From assembly GCA_031290475.1 (NCBI GenBank), contig JAITNM010000105.1, forward strand, positions 1 to 32,131: a DNA stretch of 32,131 nucleotides, in the 5' to 3' direction. Below, piece by piece: positions 8,924 to 19,000 of the stretch; positions within the stretch are counted from its first letter, which is position 1, and each line of letters begins with the position of its first letter. The notes beneath the pieces were generated by a model that saw only the letters and a program-made list of their open reading frames with translations, made no database searches and had not been told where the DNA came from. Source of the DNA: Treponema sp. (lineage in GTDB: Bacteria; Spirochaetota; Spirochaetia; Treponematales; Breznakiellaceae). The translations under genes and the position numbers were made by a program.

Positions 8924-8948
8924 ATTTCCTCCGAAACGGCATAAAACA

Positions 8949-8977
8949 ATTATATTACATACTAATAAAACATGCAA
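8949..8977 (-). promoter_or_regulatory. Sigma-70 promoter of the transketolase-kinase-deoR operon
   Basis: On the minus strand TTGCAT (8972-8977) and a perfect TATAAT (8949-8954) are separated by 17 bases. The ribosome-binding site GGAGG and the ATG at 8923 follow at normal distance. The -35 box is overlapped by one arm of the inverted repeat 8975-9025. Confidence 0.7.
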
Positions 8978-9025
8978 GCAATTTTCTTTTAGCTCTTTTT
9001 AGTTTCTTTTTACTTTTTTTGCTTG
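8975..9025. promoter_or_regulatory. Possible shared operator (inverted repeat between divergent operons)
   Basis: CAAGCAA (8975-8981) and TTGCTTG (9019-9025) form a perfect 7-base inverted repeat, 37 bases apart. One arm overlaps the -35 box of the leftward promoter and the other meets the TTGACT -35-like box of the rightward one. A repressor bound to both arms could shut both operons. The local DeoR-family protein is the natural candidate. Binding is inferred, not shown. Confidence 0.35.
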
Positions 9026-9051
9026 ACTTTCCTTCGAGCCTATGATAGGGT
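9023..9051 (+). promoter_or_regulatory. Weak candidate promoter of the ABC transporter operon
   Basis: TTGACT (9023-9028) lies 17 bases before TAGGGT (9046-9051), which is a poor -10 box. A better-looking TATGAT (9041-9046) is only 12 bases away from the -35. A promoter must lie here because the rightward operon begins at 9081, but the exact -10 is unclear. Confidence 0.35.
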
Positions 9052-9071
9052 GTAAATACAATCTTTATTAG

Positions 9072-10028
<957 letters not shown>

Positions 10029-10056
10029 TGTTCTGTTCTAAATATTTAGCATAATG

Positions 10057-10120
10057 AACCACGAGTCGAAGAAGTAAAGAAAATATATGATTTATGTCTT
10101 TCTTCTTCGACTTTGTGGTT
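10057..10120 (+). other. Long mRNA hairpin between binding-protein gene and rest of operon
   Basis: The left arm (10057-10074) pairs with the right arm (10102-10120) along about 18 base pairs, with one bulge and one wobble. An inner AAAGA/TCTTT extends the stem to about 23 base pairs. No T-run follows, so it is not a standard terminator. It probably protects the upstream message or slows read-through, giving more binding protein than transporter. The arms resemble a dispersed palindrome, but no second copy is in the window. Confidence 0.65.
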
Positions 10121-10163
10121 AAATTTCGTGGTAAAATGATTTGAGTAATTATTCAGGGGAATT

Positions 10164-10817
10164 ATGGGGATAAAAGAAATCATCCTGTGCGGCGTCTTTG
10201 GGGCGGCGCTTCTTTCCTGTACGGTTGTAAAAAACGATACGTCGCAAAAAGATGCGGGAGGGAACCCCTACGGCTTTTCCATCGGAACCATCGACCCCAA
10301 AGGATACGCAAACGAGATTTGGGATTCCATGGTTGTTCCAAGGGTTGAGGAAATGGCCCTTGATTTTAAGATCCTCGCGGCGGACATGGAGGCCGGCGAG
10401 GAGGGAACCTCGGAGGAATACGGGTACCGTCTTTCAGAGAGAAATTCCTACAACTTCGCGGTTAAGGGAACCGTAAAGCTGTTGTCTATAGATACAAGTT
10501 CGGCCTCAGGCTCAGCCTCCCTGGACGTATACCCCTTTGACGGAACGGAGGACTGCCGCCTGCGTATAGGCCCGGTACTCCAGGGCTACGCGCTGCGGGA
10601 CATTCAAAGCGGTATTTCACCGAGCAGTTTTGTTAATCAGGTTGACTGGGCCAGACTCGCCACAGAGCTTAACAACAAGGTAAAAGAAACGGTCCTTGCC
10701 GAAATTGATTTTTCCGGCATGGCCGGTAAAGAGGCGGAGCTCCTGGGGGTTTTCACCTGGGAGGGAAGCGACCGGGTAATTACCATTACGCCGGTACGCC
10801 TTGAGTTTAAGGATTAG
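10164..10817 (+). CDS. DUF2291-family lipoprotein
   Basis: This 217-residue protein has a short hydrophobic N-terminus ending in a lipobox-like LLSC with the cysteine at about residue 19, so it should be lipid-anchored outside the cytoplasmic membrane. The rest matches the DUF2291 pattern: a conserved FSIGTIDP/YANEIWDSMVVP opening, a beta-rich core with NFAVKGTV, and a closing VRLEF segment. DUF2291 genes are regularly placed inside ribose-type ABC operons next to the ATPase gene, as here (two bases before it). Its role is not established; an accessory part in sugar uptake or delivery is inferred from this constant partnership. The ribosome-binding site is GGGGA before the ATG. Confidence 0.82.
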   Translation: MGIKEIILCGVFGAALLSCTVVKNDTSQKDAGGNPYGFSIGTIDPKGYANEIWDSMVVPRVEEMALDFKILAADMEAGEEGTSEEYGYRLSERNSYNFAVKGTVKLLSIDTSSASGSASLDVYPFDGTEDCRLRIGPVLQGYALRDIQSGISPSSFVNQVDWARLATELNNKVKETVLAEIDFSGMAGKEAELLGVFTWEGSDRVITITPVRLEFKD

Positions 10818-10819
10818 CC

Positions 10820-12343
10820 ATGGACGAAATAGCCCTTGAAGCCAGGCGGATCACCAAGGTATACCCCGGCACTACCGCCCTTGACAATGCGGATTTTAAG
10901 GCGCGAAAGGGCAAGGTAAACGTGCTTATAGGCGAAAACGGCGCCGGAAAATCAACCATGATGAAGATTGTCGCCGGCGTTGAAACAAAGACCTCCGGGG
11001 CTATTTACGTGAACGGTGCGGAAGCGGAATACACTACCCCCAACGAGGCGATTCAGCATGGCGTGGGAATTATTTATCAGGAATTGAATCTCTTTCCTAA
11101 TTTGAGCGTCGCGGAAAACATGTTCATGACCAGGGAGCTTAAAAGCAGCCGGTTTTCCATCGATCATAAAAAGCAAAATGAAACGGCCCTTCAGTACCTG
11201 AAAAAACTCAATCTGGAAGTACCCCCGGAAACGCTGGTGGTGGATTTACGGGTAGGCCAGCAGCAGTTGGTTGAAATTGCCAAGGTGCTTTCCCAAAAGG
11301 CCCGGATAATAATCATGGACGAACCTACCTCCGCTCTTACCGAGGCGGAAGTGGGTACCCTTTTCAGCGTGATTGATGAACTGCGAAAACAGGGAATCAC
11401 CATCATCTACATTTCCCACCGGCTGGAAGAGATCTTGCACATAGGCGATTATGTGACGGTGTTACGGGACGGGAAATTTATTGACGAAAAGCCGGTAACG
11501 GAAATTGACATCCCCTGGATAATCGACAAAATGACCGGGGGACACAAAATAGAAAATGTCTACGAGCGCCGTCCCATGGGCAAAGAAATTCTCCGGGTGA
11601 CAAACCTGTCCCTTCCAAAAAAGAACGGCCGCGGCCTCGCGGTAAACGGCGTGTCGTTTTCTCTCCGGGCCGGAGAGATCCTCGGCCTCTACGGTCTTTT
11701 GGGCGCCGGCAGAACGGAACTGCTGGAATGCCTGATAGGCGAACAGAAAAACTATACCGGAACCATTGAGCTTGAGGGAAAAACCGTCAAATCAAAAAAT
11801 ATCAGCGGCAGGATCAAAGACGGTTTTGCCCTTATACCGGAGGACCGGAAAACCCTGGGCGTCTTCGGCAATATGAGCATCCTGGAAAATATGATCATGT
11901 CCGCCTTGTCCCGGTTTTTCAGGCGCTTTATTCTGCGGGAAAAAATGGAGCAGGCGGCGGCGGCGGGGGTTTCCAAAGATTTGAATGTAAAGGCGGCGTC
12001 CATTCTGGATTCCATTAATTCCCTTTCCGGCGGGAATCAGCAGAAGATAATCATAGGCCGCAGCCTTCTGACCAATCCGAAAATTCTATTGATGGACGAT
12101 CCCACCCGGGGCATAGATGTATCGGCCAAGTACGATGTGTACGAAATATGCAAGAGGCTGGCGAAAAAAGGCATAGGCCTTATCTTTGTGTCTTCGGAAA
12201 TGCAGGAAATGCACGCCATACCTGACCGGGTGCTGGTGCTTTCCCAGGGGCGGGTGAAGGCAGAATATTTGCACGAGGAGTTAACGGAAGAAAAGCTGGT
12301 AGCCGCTTCCGCTATTACCATCAACACAGGAGTAGAAGAATGA
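10820..12343 (+). CDS. Sugar ABC transporter ATP-binding protein, RbsA-type (two fused ATPase domains)
   Basis: This is the energy-coupling subunit of the importer, with two ABC ATPase domains in one 507-residue chain as in RbsA, XylG and MglA. The first domain has Walker A GENGAGKST (38-46), a signature region LRVGQQQLVEIAK and Walker B IIIMDEPTSALTE. The second has the family's usual degenerate P-loop GLLGAGRTE, signature LSGGNQQK and ILLMDDPTRGIDV. It lies at the cytoplasmic face and drives the RbsC-type permease. The gene begins two bases after the DUF2291 stop and overlaps the permease start by four bases (ATGA). Confidence 0.95.
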   Translation: MDEIALEARRITKVYPGTTALDNADFKARKGKVNVLIGENGAGKSTMMKIVAGVETKTSGAIYVNGAEAEYTTPNEAIQHGVGIIYQELNLFPNLSVAENMFMTRELKSSRFSIDHKKQNETALQYLKKLNLEVPPETLVVDLRVGQQQLVEIAKVLSQKARIIIMDEPTSALTEAEVGTLFSVIDELRKQGITIIYISHRLEEILHIGDYVTVLRDGKFIDEKPVTEIDIPWIIDKMTGGHKIENVYERRPMGKEILRVTNLSLPKKNGRGLAVNGVSFSLRAGEILGLYGLLGAGRTELLECLIGEQKNYTGTIELEGKTVKSKNISGRIKDGFALIPEDRKTLGVFGNMSILENMIMSALSRFFRRFILREKMEQAAAAGVSKDLNVKAASILDSINSLSGGNQQKIIIGRSLLTNPKILLMDDPTRGIDVSAKYDVYEICKRLAKKGIGLIFVSSEMQEMHAIPDRVLVLSQGRVKAEYLHEELTEEKLVAASAITINTGVEE

Positions 12344-13392
12344 GCGCTGATAAACTGAAACAGCTTAATGTCGCGGACGCCGCGATGAAACTGCGGGCCT
12401 ATATCGCCCTTGCGGTGCTTTTGGTTTTCTTTAGCCTTAACAGTCCCAATTTTCTGACCCTTACCAGCCTGATTACCATGGTACGGCATATCTCCCTGAA
12501 CGCGATTATCGCCATCGGGGCTACCTTTGTTATTTTAACCGGCGGTATAGACCTTTCCATAGGGGCCATTATCGGCTTTGCCGGGATGATCGCCGGGGGC
12601 TTAATTCATCAGGGAATTCCGCTGAATTTTCTCGGTATTACCGTGTATCCCTGGGTCCCGGTGATACTCATTGTATGCGTGGTTATCGGAATACTGATAG
12701 GCTGGGTAAACGGCGTACTGATATCAAAATTCAACGTTACCGCCTTTATCGCTACCCTGGGCACCATGTATATTTTCCGGGGTTTCGCCCTGCTCCGTTC
12801 AAACGGCACCACCTTCCCCAACCTCCAGGGCAAACCGGAACTGAGAAATACGGGTTTTCCCCTGCTTGGCCAGGGCGCCTTTCTGGGCATTCCCTACAGC
12901 ATACTGATTATGATCGCCCTGGTAATCGTCGCCGTCTATATTGCCAGAAAGACCCCCTTCGGGCGGCATGTATACGCCGTGGGCGGCAATGAGAACGCCG
13001 CCAGGCTTTCCGGCATCCAGGTAAAAAAAATCAAGACGATTGTATACATGATCTCCGGCGGCTGCGCCGCGCTGGTGGGTCTTATCATCAGCTCTGAACT
13101 GGTAGCAGCCCACCCCGCCACCGGTGAAACCTACGAAATGAACGCCATTGCCGCCACGGTACTGGGCGGCACTTCTCTGGCCGGCGGTCGCGGCACCATA
13201 GGCGGCGCGGTTTTGGGTGCCTTTGTCATCGGCGTGCTTAACGACGGCATGGTGATGATGGGCATTTCTTCCTTCTGGCAGACGGTTATCCGGGGCATCG
13301 TCATTATTCTGGCGGTTATTCTGGATCAGCTGCAAAACCGCGGTCCCGGAAGAAGCAATGTGCGGAAAGCGGCCAAAACCAATAATAAGTAG
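12340..13392 (+). CDS. Sugar ABC transporter permease, RbsC-type
   Basis: This is the membrane channel subunit, 350 residues with about eight to ten hydrophobic segments. The BPD_transp_2 family signatures are present: GGIDLSIGAIIGFAGM after the second or third helix, the coupling region GRHVYAVGGNENAARLSGI, and a C-terminal ATVLGGTSLAGGRGTIGGAVLGA segment. It is translationally coupled to the ATPase by a four-base overlap. The isomerase gene follows after 22 bases with its own strong ribosome-binding site. Substrate cannot be told from the permease alone. Confidence 0.95.
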   Translation: MSADKLKQLNVADAAMKLRAYIALAVLLVFFSLNSPNFLTLTSLITMVRHISLNAIIAIGATFVILTGGIDLSIGAIIGFAGMIAGGLIHQGIPLNFLGITVYPWVPVILIVCVVIGILIGWVNGVLISKFNVTAFIATLGTMYIFRGFALLRSNGTTFPNLQGKPELRNTGFPLLGQGAFLGIPYSILIMIALVIVAVYIARKTPFGRHVYAVGGNENAARLSGIQVKKIKTIVYMISGGCAALVGLIISSELVAAHPATGETYEMNAIAATVLGGTSLAGGRGTIGGAVLGAFVIGVLNDGMVMMGISSFWQTVIRGIVIILAVILDQLQNRGPGRSNVRKAAKTNNK

Positions 13393-13414
13393 TTCAACTA
13401 CGGAGGATTCGATC

Positions 13415-14812
13415 ATGGACAAGATCAAATTGGGCTTTGCCCCCACACGGCGGAGTATTTTCAGCGCCCCTGACGCGGTAAAATACCGGGGGCTGACAAA
13501 AGACCGCCTTGCGGAGCTGGGGATTGATGTTGTTGATATTGACGATATTAACCAGGAAGGCCTCCTCTATAACACCGCCGAAATTCCGGCAATTATCGCC
13601 AAGTTCAAGGCTGCCGGAGTGGATGGCATTTTTACGCCCCACTGCAATTTCGGCACCGAATACGCGGTGGCCGAGCTGGCCCGGAATATGGCCCTGCCCG
13701 TACTGCTCTGGGGGCCGAGGGACGAAGCGCCTGACCGCGAAGGTATACGGCTCAGGGACAGCCAGTGCGGCCTGTTCGCCACCGGCAAGGTGCTCCGCCG
13801 CTTTGACCTTCCCTTTACCTATCTGACCAACTGCCGCCTTACAGACCCTGAATTCACCCGGGGGCTGGATGTCTTTTTAAAGGTATGCAGCGTAGTAAAG
13901 ACTTTTCGCCGTATCAGAATACTCCAGATCTCCACCAGGCCCTACGACTTTCTTACCACCATGTGCAACGAGGGAGAACTTCTGGAAAAATTTAATATTC
14001 AGCTTGCCCCCATACCCATGACGGAATTGGTCGAGGCGATCCGGGAAGCGGAAAACCAGGCCGAAACCAAAGAAACGCTCAAGCTCATTAAAGAAAAGAT
14101 GGAACTCAAATGCGACGAGGCCGCGGCGGCAAAGACCGCGGCGCTTAAGACCGCCATGAAGAATTTGGCGGCAAAGTATGCGTGCGGCGCGGTGGCCATT
14201 CAATGCTGGAATGCCCTGCAAAGTGAAACCGGCATTATGCCCTGCGGCGCCAATTCCCTGCTCACCGACGAGGGAATTCCCGTGGTGTGCGAAACCGATA
14301 TTCACGGGGCCATAACGTCGCTCCTGGTACAGGCCGCTTCGCTGGGGGAAAAGCGTGTTATGTTTGCCGACTGGACGGTACGGCATCCTGACAACGAAAA
14401 CGGCGAGCTGCTGCAGCATTGCGGCCCCTGGCCCATTTCCCTGGCGCGGAACAAACCCGCCCTTGGAACATCCGTGGCCTTTACCCATCCCGGTTCGGTC
14501 TCCGCCGAAGCGCGGCACGGCGAATTGACCCTGGCCCGCTTTGACGGCGACAATGGGGAGTACAGCCTCTTGCTTGGAAACGCCAAAGGAATAGACGGTC
14601 CATACACCAAAGGCACCTACCTTTGGATCGAGGTGAAAAACTGGAAACGCCTGGAAGCGAAAATTGTGGAAGGGCCGTATATCCATCACTGCGTCGCCAT
14701 ACACGGCGATTTTACGCCGGTTCTTTACGAAGCCTGCAAGTACATAGGCGTAAAACCGGACCTCTACGACAACAACGACGAAGAAGTTAAGGCATGGCTG
14801 CGGGGGGAATAA
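13415..14812 (+). CDS. Sugar isomerase of the L-fucose/L-arabinose isomerase superfamily
   Basis: This 465-residue protein has the two-part layout of the FucI/AraA family. An N-terminal Rossmann-like half includes FKAAGVDGIFTPHCNFG. The C-terminal half carries the metal-binding region, with CETDIHGAITSLL (Glu/Asp pair), ADWTVRHPD and a conserved HCGPWP. Such enzymes interconvert aldoses and ketoses with a manganese ion. The start at 13415 is chosen because GGAGG lies eight bases upstream; a frame beginning at 13358 would overlap the permease end. Being last in the importer operon, it should act on the imported sugar before the kinase. The true substrate is not known; some members of this family turn out to be specialised and not fucose enzymes. 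Its stop is only nine bases from the convergent jetD stop. Confidence 0.8.
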   Translation: MDKIKLGFAPTRRSIFSAPDAVKYRGLTKDRLAELGIDVVDIDDINQEGLLYNTAEIPAIIAKFKAAGVDGIFTPHCNFGTEYAVAELARNMALPVLLWGPRDEAPDREGIRLRDSQCGLFATGKVLRRFDLPFTYLTNCRLTDPEFTRGLDVFLKVCSVVKTFRRIRILQISTRPYDFLTTMCNEGELLEKFNIQLAPIPMTELVEAIREAENQAETKETLKLIKEKMELKCDEAAAAKTAALKTAMKNLAAKYACGAVAIQCWNALQSETGIMPCGANSLLTDEGIPVVCETDIHGAITSLLVQAASLGEKRVMFADWTVRHPDNENGELLQHCGPWPISLARNKPALGTSVAFTHPGSVSAEARHGELTLARFDGDNGEYSLLLGNAKGIDGPYTKGTYLWIEVKNWKRLEAKIVEGPYIHHCVAIHGDFTPVLYEACKYIGVKPDLYDNNDEEVKAWLRGE

Positions 14813-14821
14813 AAGAAACGT

Positions 14822-16093
14822 TTAATTGCGGTAATCAATGATCTCCTGTTCCACGCCGCGTCCTGTTTCCTGAATCCTTTGCATAAGTCCTTCCAGTTCC
14901 GGAACAGCCTTTAGTTCTTCCCTGACAAGCGCAAGCCGTTTAATCGAAGACGCTTCGAGTTTCCTGCTCCAGGGGTAGTACCGGTCAAAGGTATCGCCGT
15001 CCATCCGTACCGGCGTCACCGTTTTTGCCGCTGTTTCCCTGAGTTCCTGGAGGATGAGTATTCCGTCCGGGTCAAGATCGCCGGCGTGATAAAAACGGAA
15101 GCCCGAAGCGGCCAGTATTTTTACGAGTGAACCTACCGCCCGGTTCGGATGGCCGCCGGTATAAAGACAGCAATTGTACTCAATGCCGTCGAAAAGCCCG
15201 CCTTCGCTCAGAGCGTAAAATGTTTCCTTGTTTTCTATCATTAGCGCTGTTGGCGCTTCTGTTTTTTTCGGAAAATCATCCGGTGTAAAAGGAGTTATGC
15301 TGTTTATTGTCAGGATCGTAGAAAGCGGAAGCCCTAGTATGCCCCCTCTCGCGTTGATCAGGGGTGCGGATTCACCGGTCCCTCCCGTCGTTTTAAAAAG
15401 GAATATGATTTTTCCTGCAATTAGCGTTTCCGGAAAGGAGCGGTCAACGAGGGAAATAAAATCCGGTATGTGCAGTTTTTGTTTTTTTGCCCTGATAAAA
15501 ACCGGGTTGAAGATCGCCGTAAGCTGTTCGATCCGTTTTGAATCTGAAAAAATGGAAATGGAAAACGCACGGATAGTGATCTTTTCCGAATTTTCAAGAG
15601 CCCGGCAAAGAGAGGCCAGATCTGTTACGGCCTGTTCGTCAAGGCCCCTTTGGGCGTCGGCAGGGCTTATTTTCTCCCCAAGGAAAGCAAAAAAACCGCT
15701 TTCGGGCGAGACTGCCGTAAAGGAAGCCGCGGCGGCAAGGGCGGCTTTGCGGGCGGAGCGAACAATTGACTGGGGGGCGGGCCTGCCGGCCAGTTCAAAC
15801 AGCAACGCGGCGTCCCGGCAAATCAGGGAGGAAAGGGCTTCTCCCTTGCGCCGTTTAACCCAGACAAGGGAAAGCAATTGCCGCTCTTCAAGAGATTCGG
15901 CGGCTTCAAGGTAGGACTCCCGTTCATCAGGCGGAGTGTTTTCAAAGTCCGGGAAGATGGCGGCGGAACGTATTCTGAGAAAGCCCCGTTCTTTGCCCGG
16001 CGTGGAAGCGGCGGCCGCCCTTTCTGCGCCGGATGCCGAGGCATAGTACCGCACGGTAAAGGCATTGATGATCCGTTCTTCCCACAAAGTCAT
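14822..16093 (-). CDS. jetD: Wadjet nuclease subunit JetD (DUF2220, TOPRIM-like)
   Basis: This is the endonuclease subunit of the Wadjet (JetABCD) system, which cleaves small circular plasmids after the JetABC motor has extruded them. The 423-residue protein has a variable N-terminal half and a C-terminal DUF2220 TOPRIM-like domain. That domain shows the acidic IENKE strand (286-290), TGGHPN (312-317) and HAGDLDPDG (336-344), the expected Glu and Asp-x-Asp metal ligands. It is the last gene of the operon, four bases after jetC. Its 3' end faces the isomerase gene with nine bases between stops. The family call is firm; which Wadjet subtype it belongs to was not decided. Confidence 0.9.
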   Translation of the reverse strand: MTLWEERIINAFTVRYYASASGAERAAAASTPGKERGFLRIRSAAIFPDFENTPPDERESYLEAAESLEERQLLSLVWVKRRKGEALSSLICRDAALLFELAGRPAPQSIVRSARKAALAAAASFTAVSPESGFFAFLGEKISPADAQRGLDEQAVTDLASLCRALENSEKITIRAFSISIFSDSKRIEQLTAIFNPVFIRAKKQKLHIPDFISLVDRSFPETLIAGKIIFLFKTTGGTGESAPLINARGGILGLPLSTILTINSITPFTPDDFPKKTEAPTALMIENKETFYALSEGGLFDGIEYNCCLYTGGHPNRAVGSLVKILAASGFRFYHAGDLDPDGILILQELRETAAKTVTPVRMDGDTFDRYYPWSRKLEASSIKRLALVREELKAVPELEGLMQRIQETGRGVEQEIIDYRN

Positions 16094-16097
16094 GCTG

Positions 16098-19000
16098 TTA
16101 TTTCCCCGCCGCCGCTGTCTTCGCGTTCAGCACTATCCCAAGATCGGCGCCGGTGAGCGAATTACTGTCGTCAACATGACAGTCGCGGACCCGCACGGCA
16201 TTGCCGTAACGGCTTATAATGTTGATTCGATCCATGAAGGGGGCAATAGCCTCAATTTTTTCCGGAGGAACCGAAGTGATAATCTGCAGATTAAGATCCT
16301 TATAAAACGTCAGTATTTTTCCTATGCGTTCATCGTCCATACGGTTAAAGGCTTCGTCAAATATTACGAGCCGTACTGTTTCTTCCGGCCGTGCCTTATA
16401 AAAGCGATAGAAACTCGCGGCAATAGCCACATAGTAGGGCGTCTGAGTTTCACCGCCGGACTTTTCCCGCAGTACCCGTGACAGGGAAAGTTCTACGGGT
16501 TTTCCCGTGGCTCTGTCGATAGTATCGGTTTGCCTGATTTTTATGTCGTAGTGAAAGTAGGTCCGGTAATCGCAGATATTCCGCATCTCCTGGGAATCGA
16601 GATTTGCGTTGAGTATGCGGTCGAATAGTTCTTCCGCCGCTTTCCGTTCATCAATATCCGCGATCTGGGTAAAAAGCCCTTCTTCCATGGCGGGAATTGC
16701 CGCCGCACGGCGTATCACTTCTATCTGGCCTTTCCGTTCCGCCACTTCTTCCAGGGTAAAGCGGTACTGATCCCGCCCAAAGAGCAGATCCCGCAATATA
16801 CTGTTAATCTCCCGGAAACTTTCCCGCGCCTCCTCTATCTGTTCATAAATCCGGGAAATAAAATGTTCTCTGAACTCCTTTTCCGCATCCTGCCGGGCGC
16901 GGGCTATCTTTTCCCGGTAATCCGGCAGTTCCGATGTTTCAAACCGTTTCAACATGGTTTCCGCTTCGGTGTTTTCCTGCGCTTCAAGGGAAAGCATATA
17001 CTGAAATTCCTGATTGTAGTTCAAAACGAGTTTGCGGTATTCAACTTGCAGGCTTTCCGTCCTGCTGCGAAAACCCTTGAGCGTTGACTCGTAGGTGGTC
17101 GTAAGTTCCGTAATAGCGGCCTCGCCGTAGCGCTTTTCCGCATACGCCTCACATTCTCCGATCATCAGAGGATTGGCATCCGCAAATACTTTTATTGCGT
17201 CTTCCTTTTCCGCGAGAGATTGGGAAAGTTTCGCAATGCTGTTACGGCAATTATCGGCGGTAGTATTCAAACCTCCCAGTGTGGTATGTAACCGGACTTT
17301 TTCATCGTCAATGTCTTTAAGTTCTCCGTCCAGGGCCCGGTGCTTTTCTTCCAGTTTCCGGAATGAAGCTGTATCCACCGCGGCGAGTTCTTTTTCCGCA
17401 CGCTCAAGGTTTTCCCGGTAAGTGCGGCAGTTTTCCAGCGCAGGCAGGAGAAATTGCATTTCTGTCAAAGTATTTCTGACTCTGTAATACGCGTTTTCCC
17501 GTGCGCCGGCTTCCCGTTCTTCCGCTTCGGCGTTATCGTGCTCACCGGTTAGCCGGTCTCTTTCGGCCAGCAGGAAGAGCTTCCGTTCTTCCAGTGCGGC
17601 CTGGCCTAAATAATGTCTTTTGTACACCTCCTCCCTGATCCGGGAAGCGGTATGATTACTGTATCTCATGCATTCCCTGGTTACCGCAAGTTTATAGGTT
17701 TTGAGGGTGTCGATATCCGCACGCATAACTTCGCCCAGAATATAATCAAGGTAGATGCGGGCATAGCCGTCCGCTTTTATAAGTTCCGACAGCGATCCTT
17801 TCTGTGGCTTTGCCATCCGCATTTTTTCCAGATTCGGGAGGAAGGCTCCTGCCACAGTTCGGGGAAGGCGGTCGTAAATTGCAAGAGCTTTCTGAAACTG
17901 TTCAGGCGGTACGAGGAGGGCGTGACGGCAGGTATTAAGCCAGCCTTCCACCGCATCCACCCAGGATTTATCCGTAACATCGGCCGCCTCAGATAAAAAA
18001 TGCACGTCTATTCCCGCCTTTTCAAGTTCCCTGCGCAATGCGGCAGGCGCTTCCGGAGGGCGAAGTATGCCCTGGTTCAGTTCAGCCAATTCAGAGATTA
18101 TTTCACGCAGCAATGCCGCGGTTTCGTCTGTTTTGCGGTGCGCTTCATCTTTTAAAGCCCTGTATTTCTTTTGCTCTGTTTCAACCCAGTCAATATCACT
18201 GTCGGGATTGTCGCTTAATTTGCGCCCGATCAGAATTTCACACTGCGATTTAAGGGTACGGTACTTTTCCGCGCTTTTTTCTTCCCGCTCAAGGTCCTGC
18301 TTAAGCCGTTCAATGCGGCTTGAAATTCCTTCATAGAGCCGGTGCGCGTCATTGGCCGCAAGGGCCATGACAGTTTCCCGCATCTCCTCATTTTTGTCAA
18401 AACGTTTTTTTTCGATAGCGGAAATTTCCCGGTCAATAAAAACGATCTTTTTTTCCGTTTCCGCAAGTTCCTGTGTGATCTTTTCAGACTGAGCCCTGTC
18501 AATATCCCGTTCTATTCTGAGTTTTAGGTATTCCTGTTTCAGAACAAGACCTTCAAAATTCCGCCATTCCGCGGCCTTGGCGCAGATTTTTCGCAGGAGC
18601 GCGATTTTTGCCTCCGCCGCTTTTGCCTGGCGTTCCGCTTCTTTATAACTTTCAAGATTGGCCTTCATGTCGGTTATGGGGACGAGATTTTCTTCCAGAA
18701 TATAATCGCATACAAATTTATCAACCGAGACGAGGGGAGCAAAACCAATAGAACGGGTAAAAGATTCCAGGTAGGGATTGTACTCGGTATAGCGTTTCCA
18801 AACGCCAAGTTTTCCGGTAAAATCGCGGATATACTGTTTTTTTGATTCGTAAACCGTAACGCCCCGGGGTACGAGTATATCTTTAAACTGCCGGAACAGC
18901 AGGGGAGCAGTGTTTCCGGGAGTTTTGCTTCCGGAAGATCCGTCTTCCGAAGCGGAATTGCCGGCTCTTACTGTAAGGCGCGCAATGGAAATGCCGGTTC

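Noticed and set aside
10057-10120. Rho-independent terminator after the binding-protein gene
   Set aside because: The stem is strong but is followed by mixed sequence with no T-run, and the operon clearly continues.
13877-14704. 275-codon minus-strand open frame over the isomerase gene
   Set aside because: It is antisense to a well-supported gene and its product has no family features.
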